Source of the DNA: Fodinicurvata sediminis DSM 21159
GTDB taxonomy: Bacteria; Pseudomonadota; Alphaproteobacteria; Kiloniellales; DSM-21159
Assembly: GCF_000420625.1 (NCBI RefSeq)
Contig: NZ_ATVH01000014.1
Span: 406,348-470,347 of the forward strand
Length of the DNA stretch: 64,000 bases
Direction of reading: 5' to 3'
In this document: positions 47,220-55,308 of the stretch, piece after piece
How the letters are laid out: every line of letters begins with the position of its first letter
Position numbering within the stretch: position 1 is the stretch's first letter
Made by a program: the position numbers and the translations under genes
The notes under the pieces: generated by a model
Databases searched by the model: none
Told to the model about the DNA's origin: nothing
The model's input: the letters and a program-made list of their open reading frames with translations, nothing else

Positions 47220-49484
47220 ATGCGCCTTGTCGCCAAACTTCCTGCCTTCCTGCTGATCCTGTTGCTTGTCAGCGGCTGCAGTGCGCTCTGGCCCGACGAG
47301 CGCGCGACCGATGACAGGCTTTCGGTGTTCCCAACAGAGGACCTGCCCCTCAGGCAGGCGGTCGAGCTGCGCTGGAACGATCACCAGGTTCCCTATATCG
47401 AGGCCCGGAACGATCATGACCTGGCCTTCACCCTGGGCCTGGTCCATGCCCACCTGCGCGGCGCACAGCTTTCCCTGCTGCGTCATGTCTCAAGCGGACG
47501 CCTGTCCGAGATCGCCGGCCCACCGGCCACGGAGATCGATCATGCCTTGCGCATCCTCGATTTCGGCCATGCCACCGGGGAGATCGAAGCCAAGCTGCCC
47601 GCGGAAACACGCAACTGGGTCCAGGCTTTCGTCGACGGCCTGAACCACTATCAGGCGCAACGCCGGGAAGACCCGCCTGAATACGGCCTTGCCGGCCTGG
47701 AAAGCGAACCCTGGACGATCCGCGATGTGCTGCGCATAGGGCGGTTGGCCGGAACGGACGTGAACTGGCTGGTCTATTTCTCCCTGCTGGCCGAGCGCGG
47801 CGACCCGGAGTTCCAGCGCCTCTGGGACCGGGCGCTCGAAGCCGGGCAGAACGGCACCGTGTCCTTCCGCAAAGGCTCGCAGCAGCAGGCGCTGTCCGAT
47901 TTCCTGGGCGGGCTCAGCCGCTCGGGCAGCAACACCGTGGTGGTCGCGCCCGAACGCAGTGCCAGCGGCGGCGCCCTGATCGCCAGCGACCCCCATCTGG
48001 GCCTCAACCTGCCCAATCTCTGGATCCTGGCCGGCCTCAAAGCCCCGAACTATCAGGCCGTCGGCCTGATGGTGCCGGGCCTGCCCTTCGTTGCCGTAGG
48101 ACGCAATCCCGAGATGGCCTGGGGCGGCACGCACATGCGCGCGGCCAGCAGCGATCTCTACGATGTCTCGGACCTGCCCGCCGAGCAGATAGACGTCAGC
48201 GAAACCGATATCTCCGTGCGCTTCTGGTTCGACGAAACCCGCCAGGTCCGCCGCACACCCCATGGGCCCATCATCACCGATGCAGATATCCTGCCCAACG
48301 GCGCGAACGAGACCCTGGCGCTGCGCTGGGTCGGCCATGAACCCAGTGACGAGCTGTCGGCCCTGCTGCAAGCCAACCGCGCCACCACGCCCGAAGAATT
48401 CCGGGCGGCGCTGGAAAGTTTCGCGCTTTCGCCGCAGAACATGCTGATCGCCGATCGGGCCGGCAACATCGGCCATATCATGGCCACCTTCCAGCCTGTC
48501 CGGAAGGACTTTCCTCCCGACGACCTCGTTCTGGATCCCTCGGACCCGGACACTCTCTGGCAGGGCTTTCACCGCACCTCGGATCTGCCGTATATCCTGA
48601 ATCCCGACAAGGGATATCTGGCTTCGGCCAACAACGAACCAACGCAATCCGGCCCTCCCATGGGTTATTTCTACAGCCCGGACGAAAGGGTGCGCCGCCT
48701 GGAACAATTCGTTGCAGGCCAACGGAATATAACCCTCGACGATCTGGCAGATCTGCAGCGCGACACCCGATCGCTGGGCGCGCAGGACCTGGCCGGGCAT
48801 CTATTGCGGTCCATCCGTGAGGCCGAGCTCCACGACAGGCATTCAGAATTCCTGGGTCCGCTCGAGAGCTGGGACGGCGACTATGCTGCCGATGCCCGCG
48901 CGCCTGTCGTCTTCGAAACCCTGCTCTACCACCTCTGGCCACGCATCCAGGGGGCCGAGAACAGCGACGACCTGGCAGGGGCCGTGAACGAATGGAACTA
49001 CATCCTGGCCTATCTTCAGGAGGACCTGGCCGCCCTTCTGCCCGAAGAGCGCAGGCAGGCCCTCTCCGAAAGCCTGGAGGCCGCCGAGGAAGATGCCGAA
49101 GCCTACCCTCGCTGGGGGGACATGCACCGGCTGAAGGCCGCACACAGCCTGGCCAACCTGCCCGTGATCGGAAGCTTCTTCGAATATGGCGACTATCCCG
49201 TGGGCGGATCACGGGAGACGATCATGAAAACGGCACATGACCTGGTCAATGCGCGCCATGCGGCGCGCTATGGCTCCCAGGCCCGCCATCTGTCGGACCT
49301 GTCGGATCCCGACGAGAACTACTTCGTGCTTTTCGGCGGGAATGATGGCTGGCTTGGCAGTGCGAACTTCATGGACCAGGTCCCGCTCTGGCGGCAGGGC
49401 GACTACATCCGCATGCCGCTGACCCGGGACAGGATTGTCGAGGATTTTCCGCGCCTGATGCAGCTGCCCGCCGGCACCGGATGA
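47220..49484 (+). CDS. Penicillin acylase family lipoprotein (Ntn hydrolase)
   Basis: A 754-residue amidase precursor of the penicillin acylase/acyl-homoserine-lactone acylase family. A lipoprotein signal (LLILLLVSGCSAL) puts it in the envelope. The alpha portion covers about residues 30-235. The beta chain would start at the Ser in LSRSGSNTVVVAPERSASGG, the autocatalytic Ntn serine, followed by ALIASDPHLGLNLPNLW; the conserved Asn of the oxyanion hole lies in the C-terminal half. Such enzymes cleave amides of acylated amines, including AHLs in some cases; the substrate here is unknown. The ATG at 47220 places the signal peptide correctly. It is followed 31 bp later by a GH3 amide-forming ligase. 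Confidence 0.87.
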   Translation: MRLVAKLPAFLLILLLVSGCSALWPDERATDDRLSVFPTEDLPLRQAVELRWNDHQVPYIEARNDHDLAFTLGLVHAHLRGAQLSLLRHVSSGRLSEIAGPPATEIDHALRILDFGHATGEIEAKLPAETRNWVQAFVDGLNHYQAQRREDPPEYGLAGLESEPWTIRDVLRIGRLAGTDVNWLVYFSLLAERGDPEFQRLWDRALEAGQNGTVSFRKGSQQQALSDFLGGLSRSGSNTVVVAPERSASGGALIASDPHLGLNLPNLWILAGLKAPNYQAVGLMVPGLPFVAVGRNPEMAWGGTHMRAASSDLYDVSDLPAEQIDVSETDISVRFWFDETRQVRRTPHGPIITDADILPNGANETLALRWVGHEPSDELSALLQANRATTPEEFRAALESFALSPQNMLIADRAGNIGHIMATFQPVRKDFPPDDLVLDPSDPDTLWQGFHRTSDLPYILNPDKGYLASANNEPTQSGPPMGYFYSPDERVRRLEQFVAGQRNITLDDLADLQRDTRSLGAQDLAGHLLRSIREAELHDRHSEFLGPLESWDGDYAADARAPVVFETLLYHLWPRIQGAENSDDLAGAVNEWNYILAYLQEDLAALLPEERRQALSESLEAAEEDAEAYPRWGDMHRLKAAHSLANLPVIGSFFEYGDYPVGGSRETIMKTAHDLVNARHAARYGSQARHLSDLSDPDENYFVLFGGNDGWLGSANFMDQVPLWRQGDYIRMPLTRDRIVEDFPRLMQLPAGTG

Positions 49485-49515
49485 TCGCCCAGGGCCCATT
49501 GTGCTAGGGTAACCC

Positions 49516-51027
49516 ATGATGGATGCCACACCGATCCTGCGTCTCTATGCGCGCTGGCGCCAGAAACGCCTGGCCAGGCTGGACCCCGTGAAAAGCCAGG
49601 AGCAGATTCTGTTGAAACTGCTGCAGGAGGCCCGGGATACGCGTTTCGGGCGGGATCATGGCTTTGCGGACATCACGACTGTCGAGGCCTTCCAGGAACG
49701 CGTGCCGCTGCGCCGCTACGAGGATTTCTGGCAAGTCTATTGGCGCGATGCCTTTCCCCGGCTCGACAACATCACCTGGCCGGGGCTTGTCCCCTGGTTT
49801 GCCGTCACCTCCGGCACCACCACCGGCAAGACCAAGTACATTCCGGTCACCGATCGCATGCTGGCCAGCAATCGCAAGGCGGCCCTGGACATCATCACCT
49901 GGCACCTGCAGGCCCACCCGGACAGTCGCCTGTTCGCCGGCAAGAGCTTCATGCTGGGCGGCAGCACGGCCCTGGTGGAGGAAGCGCCGGGTGTGTACAG
50001 CGGCGATATCAGCGGCATCATCACAGGGGCCATGCCCTGGTGGGGCAAGGTCTTTGCCTTCCCCGACAAGGACCTGGCCCTGCTTTCGGACTGGGAGGAA
50101 AAGCTGGAGCGCACGGCAGAGGCCTCGCTGATCCAGGACATTCGCAGTCTGAGCGGCACGCCCAGCTGGCTGCTGATCCTGCTGGAACGCGCGCGCGAAC
50201 TGAACGGTGGCCAGACGCCCTACCCCAATCTTGAGCTGCTGGTCCACGGCGGCGTCAATTTCGAGCCCTATCGTGCACGTTTCGAGCGCCTGCTCTCGGA
50301 TACGCCCGCCTCGTTTCGAGAGGTCTACCCTGCCAGCGAAGCCTTCATTGCAGGCGCGGATGCAGGTCCCCACGACGGCCTGCGGCTGAACCTGGATCAT
50401 GACGTCTTTTACGAATTCGTGCCCCTGGACGAACTGGACCATGAGTGCCCCACTCGTCACTGGATCGATACCGTGGAAACCGGCGTCAACTACGCCATTG
50501 CGGTCACCAGCTGCGCCGGCGCCTGGGCCTACCTGATCGGCGATACCGTACGCTTTTCCAACCTGCAGCCGCCGCGTATTTTCGTGACCGGACGGACCTC
50601 CTACAGCCTGTCCGCCTTCGGCGAACACCTGATCGCGGAAGAGGTGGAAAATGCCGTTGCCGAGGCGGCCCGCTCCGCCGGCCTGGAGGTGACCGACTAT
50701 TCCATGGGCGCCGTCTTTCCCGAGGCTGACCGCCACAGGGGGCATCACCGACTCTACATCGAGTTCGACCAGGTGCCGGATAGCGAGCAGACAAGCCGTT
50801 TCGCCGCGGAAGTGGACCGACTGTTGGCTGAAGAAAACGACGACTATGCCGCCCATCGCGGAGGCGGCGCCGGAATGGGCGCACCGGAGGTCCAGGCCAT
50901 GCCGCCCGGGACCTTTGCCGCCTGGATGAAGAAACGCGGACGCCTGGGCGGACAGAACAAGGTGCCGCGCCTGATCAGCGACCCCGACCTCTTCGCCGAC
51001 CTTCAGGAATTCTGTCGGGCGCGGTAA
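49516..51027 (+). CDS. GH3-family acyl-adenylate amido ligase
   Basis: A 503-residue member of the GH3 auxin-responsive promoter family, which activates a carboxylic acid as an adenylate and joins it to an amino acid. The ATP-binding block WFAVTSGTTTGKTKYIPVT is canonical, with EVYPASEAFIAG and a C-terminal YSLSAFGEHLIAEEV. Length is a little short of plant GH3. In bacteria the substrates are mostly unknown. It is 31 bp after the penicillin-acylase-like gene on the same strand, so amide-forming and amide-cleaving enzymes are probably co-expressed. Its 3' end overlaps the convergent lipoprotein gene by 25 bases. Confidence 0.88.
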   Translation: MMDATPILRLYARWRQKRLARLDPVKSQEQILLKLLQEARDTRFGRDHGFADITTVEAFQERVPLRRYEDFWQVYWRDAFPRLDNITWPGLVPWFAVTSGTTTGKTKYIPVTDRMLASNRKAALDIITWHLQAHPDSRLFAGKSFMLGGSTALVEEAPGVYSGDISGIITGAMPWWGKVFAFPDKDLALLSDWEEKLERTAEASLIQDIRSLSGTPSWLLILLERARELNGGQTPYPNLELLVHGGVNFEPYRARFERLLSDTPASFREVYPASEAFIAGADAGPHDGLRLNLDHDVFYEFVPLDELDHECPTRHWIDTVETGVNYAIAVTSCAGAWAYLIGDTVRFSNLQPPRIFVTGRTSYSLSAFGEHLIAEEVENAVAEAARSAGLEVTDYSMGAVFPEADRHRGHHRLYIEFDQVPDSEQTSRFAAEVDRLLAEENDDYAAHRGGGAGMGAPEVQAMPPGTFAAWMKKRGRLGGQNKVPRLISDPDLFADLQEFCRAR

Positions 51028-51662
51028 TCGCTTTCACCCTGCTGCAGGGTCCAGGGGATGATCTCCGTGAGAACCTTTCCGAAAGCCGCGTTGAAGGCGC
51101 GAATGATCGCATCCATGCTGTCCTGCTCTGCCTTCTGCCGTGTTTCGAATATCTTTGTGGCCACGACACGACTGTCCTGGACAGACAACAGGCGCTGAGC
51201 CAGGCCCACGTGAATCTCGGGGGGTGTACCGTTGAAATATTCGGCCTGGAAATTGCGCACTTCCGTTCTCAATCGGTAATCCGGGTTCAACGACAGGCTT
51301 TCGCGGCCGACATTCAGTATGCTGCCGGAGTTCTCGAAGGCAGCCAGCATGCGGTTGGCAACCATGTCGGACAGGTGATTCGTCCAGTTGGCACGGGCAA
51401 AGTACTCCACCTGAAGCGGCGTTTGCTGCAGCGGGATTCTCAGGCTGTCCATGTCGGAGCCCGAGTTCACATCGGCGACCACCAGGTGCCAGTCGACCCT
51501 GGGCAGGCTGGAAGGCAGGCTCACATCGGGATCCAGACGGTAGAGGCGCGGCTCGTCCCGCTCGACAGCCTGCAGCAGAGACCCGCAACCGGACAGCAGC
51601 CCAGCACCGCCAAGAAGTCCGGTCGTCAAGAGACCGCGTCGCGTATAGTAAGGCTGTTTCAC
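51003..51662 (-). CDS. ABC-transport auxiliary lipoprotein (PqiC/LptE-like, mla-associated)
   Basis: A 219-residue lipoprotein with lipobox LLSGC at about residue 26, preceded by TRRGLLTTGLLGG, which resembles a twin-arginine signal. The mature part (RLYRLDPDV, WHLVVADVNSGSDMDSLRI, VEYFARANWTNHLSDMV) fits the ABC-type transport auxiliary component family that accompanies MCE transporters. It is the last gene of the mlaE-mlaF-mlaD operon, so it is probably the outer-membrane-side lipoprotein of that lipid transporter. The GTG start at 51662 is preceded by AGGA. Confidence 0.85.
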   Translation of the reverse strand: MKQPYYTRRGLLTTGLLGGAGLLSGCGSLLQAVERDEPRLYRLDPDVSLPSSLPRVDWHLVVADVNSGSDMDSLRIPLQQTPLQVEYFARANWTNHLSDMVANRMLAAFENSGSILNVGRESLSLNPDYRLRTEVRNFQAEYFNGTPPEIHVGLAQRLLSVQDSRVVATKIFETRQKAEQDSMDAIIRAFNAAFGKVLTEIIPWTLQQGESDYRARQNS

Positions 51663-51683
51663 TGCCCTGATCCTTCCTGCCTG

Positions 51684-52646
51684 CTATCTGTCATCTTCCG
51701 GTTCGTAACCTGACTGGGGATCGCCCAACAGGAACTGGGCCGGATCCCGTTCGATGCGTGTGACCACCTGGTTGAGGTTGCCCGTCAGGCTGCGCAACTC
51801 GGTCAGCAACGAGGACAGCTCGCCCAGGCCCGAGGAGGTGAAGTCGCTGAGAGGGCCGCTGTTCTGTTCTATGACCTGGTCCAGGCGCCCGGCCACCGCC
51901 GTGACCGACTGGGCCGTCGTGCGGAAGTCCTGGACCGCCGGATCTATGGACTTGGCTGTCCCCTCCGCCGTATTGGCAAAGGCTTCCACGGCCAGCAGGG
52001 TCTTGTTCGCCTGCTCGGTCAGGTTGCCGGCTTCCGTGCGCAGGTCCCGGGCCAGGTCGGCGAATTCGGCACTGGCATCCCGCACATTCCCGGCGGCATA
52101 GGCCCCTTCTTCCAACATCATGGAGACATTGGCGATGTTCTTGTCGCTGAAGACCTTCTCGGCCTGGCCCAGAACCTTGCTGACGGCCGACATGATGTCG
52201 GGGGCCCCTTCCAGGATCTGATCGATCGAAGAGGCCTTGGTCTTCAATCTGGGATAACGGTCGCCAGGCTGCTTCTTAGGCAGGTCAGCCGAGCGGGACC
52301 CTACTGTCAATTCCACGAAGCGCCCGCCCGTCAAGCCCTGGAACGCCAGTGAGCCGACCGTGTCTGCCCGAACAGGTGTACCGTCCTCGACCCGGATGAC
52401 GACCCTGACCTTGCTGGGATCCCTATCATCGAGCTGCACGCTTTGCACATTGCCCACGCGGACACCGTTATAGCGCACGGAACTGTCCTTGCTCAGCCCC
52501 GTCACGGAGCCGTCGAACAGAAGCAGGTAATGTTCGAACTTCTTGTCCCAGTTGGATTCGGCAAGCCAGATGGCAAACCCCAGACCCGCCAGGAAAAGCA
52601 GCAGGACGAAGATTCCAACCGTCAGATAGTTCGCCTTGGTTTCCAT
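51684..52646 (-). CDS. mlaD: MCE-family lipid-transport protein MlaD
   Basis: Periplasmic substrate-binding subunit of the phospholipid transporter, 320 residues. It has an N-terminal membrane helix (LTVGIFVLLLFLAGLGFAIWL) and one MCE domain (residues about 38-118: LLFDGSVTGLSKDSSVRYNGVRVGNV, FQGLTGGRFVEL). A long helical C-terminal tail (residues 150-300) could form a tunnel with other subunits. It lies 44 bp after mlaF. Confidence 0.93.
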   Translation of the reverse strand: METKANYLTVGIFVLLLFLAGLGFAIWLAESNWDKKFEHYLLLFDGSVTGLSKDSSVRYNGVRVGNVQSVQLDDRDPSKVRVVIRVEDGTPVRADTVGSLAFQGLTGGRFVELTVGSRSADLPKKQPGDRYPRLKTKASSIDQILEGAPDIMSAVSKVLGQAEKVFSDKNIANVSMMLEEGAYAAGNVRDASAEFADLARDLRTEAGNLTEQANKTLLAVEAFANTAEGTAKSIDPAVQDFRTTAQSVTAVAGRLDQVIEQNSGPLSDFTSSGLGELSSLLTELRSLTGNLNQVVTRIERDPAQFLLGDPQSGYEPEDDR

Positions 52647-52690
52647 CAGCCTAGCATTCCTGCTTGCCGTTTCTCGGGACTGTTTCCTGC

Positions 52691-53461
52691 CTACGTACTG
52701 TCATGCGCCTGTCCGGCCTGTCGACCACGCGGTCCACCAAAGTACTCGTGGATCCAGGGGTCCGGCTCATTCATCAGTTCCTTGATCGTTCCGACTTTTA
52801 CACGTCGGTCGACAAGCACGGCAACCCGGTCACAGACGGCATAGAGGCTGTCCAGGTCGTGAGTCACCATTACCACTGTCAAACCGAGAGACGCTCTCAA
52901 GTCCCCGATCAGGCTGTCGAACGAGGCGGCCCCGATGGGGTCCAGACCCGCCGTCGGCTCGTCCAGGAACAGGATGTCCGGATCCAGCGCCAATGCCCGG
53001 GCCAGGCCCGCACGCTTGCGCATACCGCCGGACAGTTCGCCCGGGTACTTGGGGCCTGCATCGGGCGGCAGACCTGCCAGGGACAGTTTGACGGCCGCCA
53101 GTTCCTGGCGCAGCGTCTCGGAAATGCGTGTATGGAAGCGAAGCGGCACCTCGATGTTCTGCAGCACCGTCAGGGACGAGAAAAGGGCGCCATCCTGAAA
53201 AAGCACGCCCCAGCGCCGCCGCAAGGCCGCGCGACTTGCGGCATTTCCCGATGACATGTCCTGACCCAGGACCTCGATATGCCCGGCGTCTGGTTGGCGC
53301 AGACCCACGATGGTGTTCAGCAGGACCGACTTGCCTGTCCCGGATCCTCCGACGAGACCGAGCACCTCACCGCGATACACCTCGAGGTCCAGGTTCTCGT
53401 GAACCACGTTGGTGCCAAAGCGTGTCTCAAGCCCCTGAACGCGAATTGCCGTCTCGCTCAT
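52691..53461 (-). CDS. mlaF: Phospholipid-transport ATPase MlaF
   Basis: Cytoplasmic ABC ATPase of the MCE transporter, 256 residues. Walker A is GLVGGSGTGKSVLLNTI, the signature LSGGMRKRAGLARALALDP, and Walker B ILFLDEPTAGLDPIG with the H-loop in VVMVTHDLDSL. All catalytic motifs are intact. It starts four bases after the mlaE stop. Confidence 0.96.
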   Translation of the reverse strand: MSETAIRVQGLETRFGTNVVHENLDLEVYRGEVLGLVGGSGTGKSVLLNTIVGLRQPDAGHIEVLGQDMSSGNAASRAALRRRWGVLFQDGALFSSLTVLQNIEVPLRFHTRISETLRQELAAVKLSLAGLPPDAGPKYPGELSGGMRKRAGLARALALDPDILFLDEPTAGLDPIGAASFDSLIGDLRASLGLTVVMVTHDLDSLYAVCDRVAVLVDRRVKVGTIKELMNEPDPWIHEYFGGPRGRQAGQAHDST

Positions 53462-53465
53462 GGGC

Positions 53466-54635
53466 TCAGACTCCGATCATCGTGAAGAAAATCGAGAAGA
53501 AGGCATCCAGGACGATCACCAGGAAAATGGCCTCGACCACGGCCCGGGTGGTCTGCCGACCCACGGACTCGGCATCGCCACCGACACGCAAGCCTTCATA
53601 ACAGCCAACAAGTGCAATCACGAAGGCAAAGACGGGCGCCTTGATGACACCGACCCACAAAGACCAGACCGTGACCGCGTCATGCAGCTGCGAAATGAAC
53701 TGGCTGGGATCGATATCCAGTTGAACCATAGACATGATGGCCCCACCCAGCAAGGCCATGAAGTTTGCATAGACCGTCAGCAAGGGCAGCACCAGGACCA
53801 GGGCGAGAATGCGCGGCAAGACCAGAATCTCCACCGGGTCGAGCCCGATGGTCCGCATGGCATCCACCTCCTTGTTGACCTTCATGGTTCCTATTTGGGC
53901 GGTGAAGGCACTGCCGGAACGACCGGCCACGATGATGGCCGTAATCAGGATGCCCATCTCGCGCAGGACGGAAACGCCCAGCAGGTTGACGGTGAAGATC
54001 TGCGCCCCGAAGCGGGCAAGCTGCCCCGCGCCCTGATAGGAGACGACGACCCCAATCAGGAAGGCCAGCAGCCCCACGATCGGCAGGGCCCGAAACCCGG
54101 TCTGGTCGATCTGGTTGACCAGCGAGACGATGCGCAGGCGCTTGGGATGTATCAGGGAACGGCCAGTGGCCACGACACAGAGGCCGAGAAAGGCCACCAG
54201 GTCGCGTGCGTCCCGCCCCAGCGCCACGGTCCCACGCCCCAGACTTTCCACCAGGCCAGCCAGGCCGCCCGGGCCGGGCGCCGGCTGTTCCGGTTCGGAC
54301 GCCTTCGAGACCGCCTCCATCAATTCCACGCGTGCGCCCTCGATTCCGGCGATTTCGACCTGAAATCCGCGCTCGCGCAGACGTTCGGCCGTGCGCTGCA
54401 CGATCCAGGCGCCGGCTGTGTCCAACGCGTCCACTTCAGAAAGATCGAGAACCACCTGCTGAGAGGCACGGATGTCGTGTGAGGTTACAAGGGCCGAGAT
54501 GTCCTTCTCGCGCGCGGCCACTGTCTCGGTGATCCAGGCACCGCTCAGTTCTATGGCCAGCCAGTTGGCCTCGCTGCGCCGTGTCAGACCCGCTTCCAGC
54601 AGCTCCGGTGGCCGTGATGATGCGCGCGAAATCAT
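53466..54635 (-). CDS. mlaE: MlaE permease fused to an N-terminal STAS domain
   Basis: A 389-residue protein joining a STAS domain (residues about 20-110, like MlaB: VVLDLSEVDALDTAGAWIV) to the MlaE permease (from about residue 135). The permease has several helices and the conserved blocks GILITAIIVAGRSGSAF and NKEVDAMRTIGLDP. In E. coli MlaB is a separate protein that tunes the transporter ATPase; here it is built into the permease, common outside gammaproteobacteria. Overlaps the upstream small gene by ATGA; mlaF follows. Confidence 0.95.
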   Translation of the reverse strand: MISRASSRPPELLEAGLTRRSEANWLAIELSGAWITETVAAREKDISALVTSHDIRASQQVVLDLSEVDALDTAGAWIVQRTAERLRERGFQVEIAGIEGARVELMEAVSKASEPEQPAPGPGGLAGLVESLGRGTVALGRDARDLVAFLGLCVVATGRSLIHPKRLRIVSLVNQIDQTGFRALPIVGLLAFLIGVVVSYQGAGQLARFGAQIFTVNLLGVSVLREMGILITAIIVAGRSGSAFTAQIGTMKVNKEVDAMRTIGLDPVEILVLPRILALVLVLPLLTVYANFMALLGGAIMSMVQLDIDPSQFISQLHDAVTVWSLWVGVIKAPVFAFVIALVGCYEGLRVGGDAESVGRQTTRAVVEAIFLVIVLDAFFSIFFTMIGV

Positions 54636-55018
54636 GAGCTGCCGCTGCTCCCTCGTCCCTCTTGCCTGGATCTCTGGCTGTCCCAGAGACGAGCCAATTC
54701 GTGCTGGTGCGCAGCCTCAGCCTCCGCGCCCTGCTCGGAGCCGTTATAGAGTCCAAGCTCACGGAGCAACTGAAAAAAGCCGCGTTGGGGCAGATTGCCG
54801 CTCGTGCGGCTGACGACCAGCGAGGCCCGGAGAGGTCGACCCCTTGCATGGTCCTCGCGCATGGTCTCCTCCAGCAGCAGTGTCAGCCTGTGAATGGTCT
54901 GCCCCCCGGACATCCCAAGGGACTTCGCCATATCCCGATAAGTCACGGTCTCACGGCGGGCAGACAGTCTTTCCAGTTCCGCCTCGAGACGTTCCTTCAG
55001 TTCCGGGTCCGGCATCAT
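54632..55018 (-). CDS. Small helical protein with predicted winged-helix segment, first gene of mla operon
   Basis: A 128-residue soluble protein. Residues 20-75 resemble a winged helix (VTYRDMAKSLGMSGGQTIHR, then LTLLLEETMREDHARGRPLR), followed by a short strand ASLVVSRTSGNLPQRGFFQ. This pattern is seen in uncharacterised alphaproteobacterial proteins and distantly recalls the DNA-binding wing of alkyltransferase-like proteins, without an active-site PCHR motif. The Ser/Arg/Gly-rich tail looks disordered. It overlaps mlaE by four bases, so a role in controlling the mla operon is possible. No firm family assignment. Confidence 0.65.
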   Translation of the reverse strand: MMPDPELKERLEAELERLSARRETVTYRDMAKSLGMSGGQTIHRLTLLLEETMREDHARGRPLRASLVVSRTSGNLPQRGFFQLLRELGLYNGSEQGAEAEAAHQHELARLWDSQRSRQEGRGSSGSS

Positions 55019-55209
55019 CGCTTCCTGATCGGAAAGTGTTGGGAATTACGGCCAAAGGTTGCTCCGGCAACCCTAATGCCAGAATGTGGAGATCGAATAA
55101 AGAAAAGGTAAAAGACGGCTTGCCAAATGCCTCCCATGCGCCCGGCAAGGGTCGCTGATCACTGATAAGTGTCGCCGGCCACTGAAATGAAGCGTGCCGG
55201 CAGTGGCAG

Positions 55210-55278
55210 TGAAATTTCAGTCTTACTCTTTCAATTCCCCCTGTCCTTCCCTAAGCTGTCGCCAATCCATTCAATGGA
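55210..55278 (+). promoter_or_regulatory. Two palindromes upstream of mmsA (possible operators)
   Basis: TGAAATTTCA (55210-55219) is a perfect 10-bp palindrome, and TCCATTCAATGGA (55266-55278) a perfect 13-bp odd-centred one, 31 bases before the mmsA ATG. The rest of the 290-bp gap (55019-55308) shows no gene. Binding proteins unknown. Confidence 0.35.
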
Positions 55279-55308
55279 ATACATAAAGCCAACCGACAGA
55301 GGTAGAGG

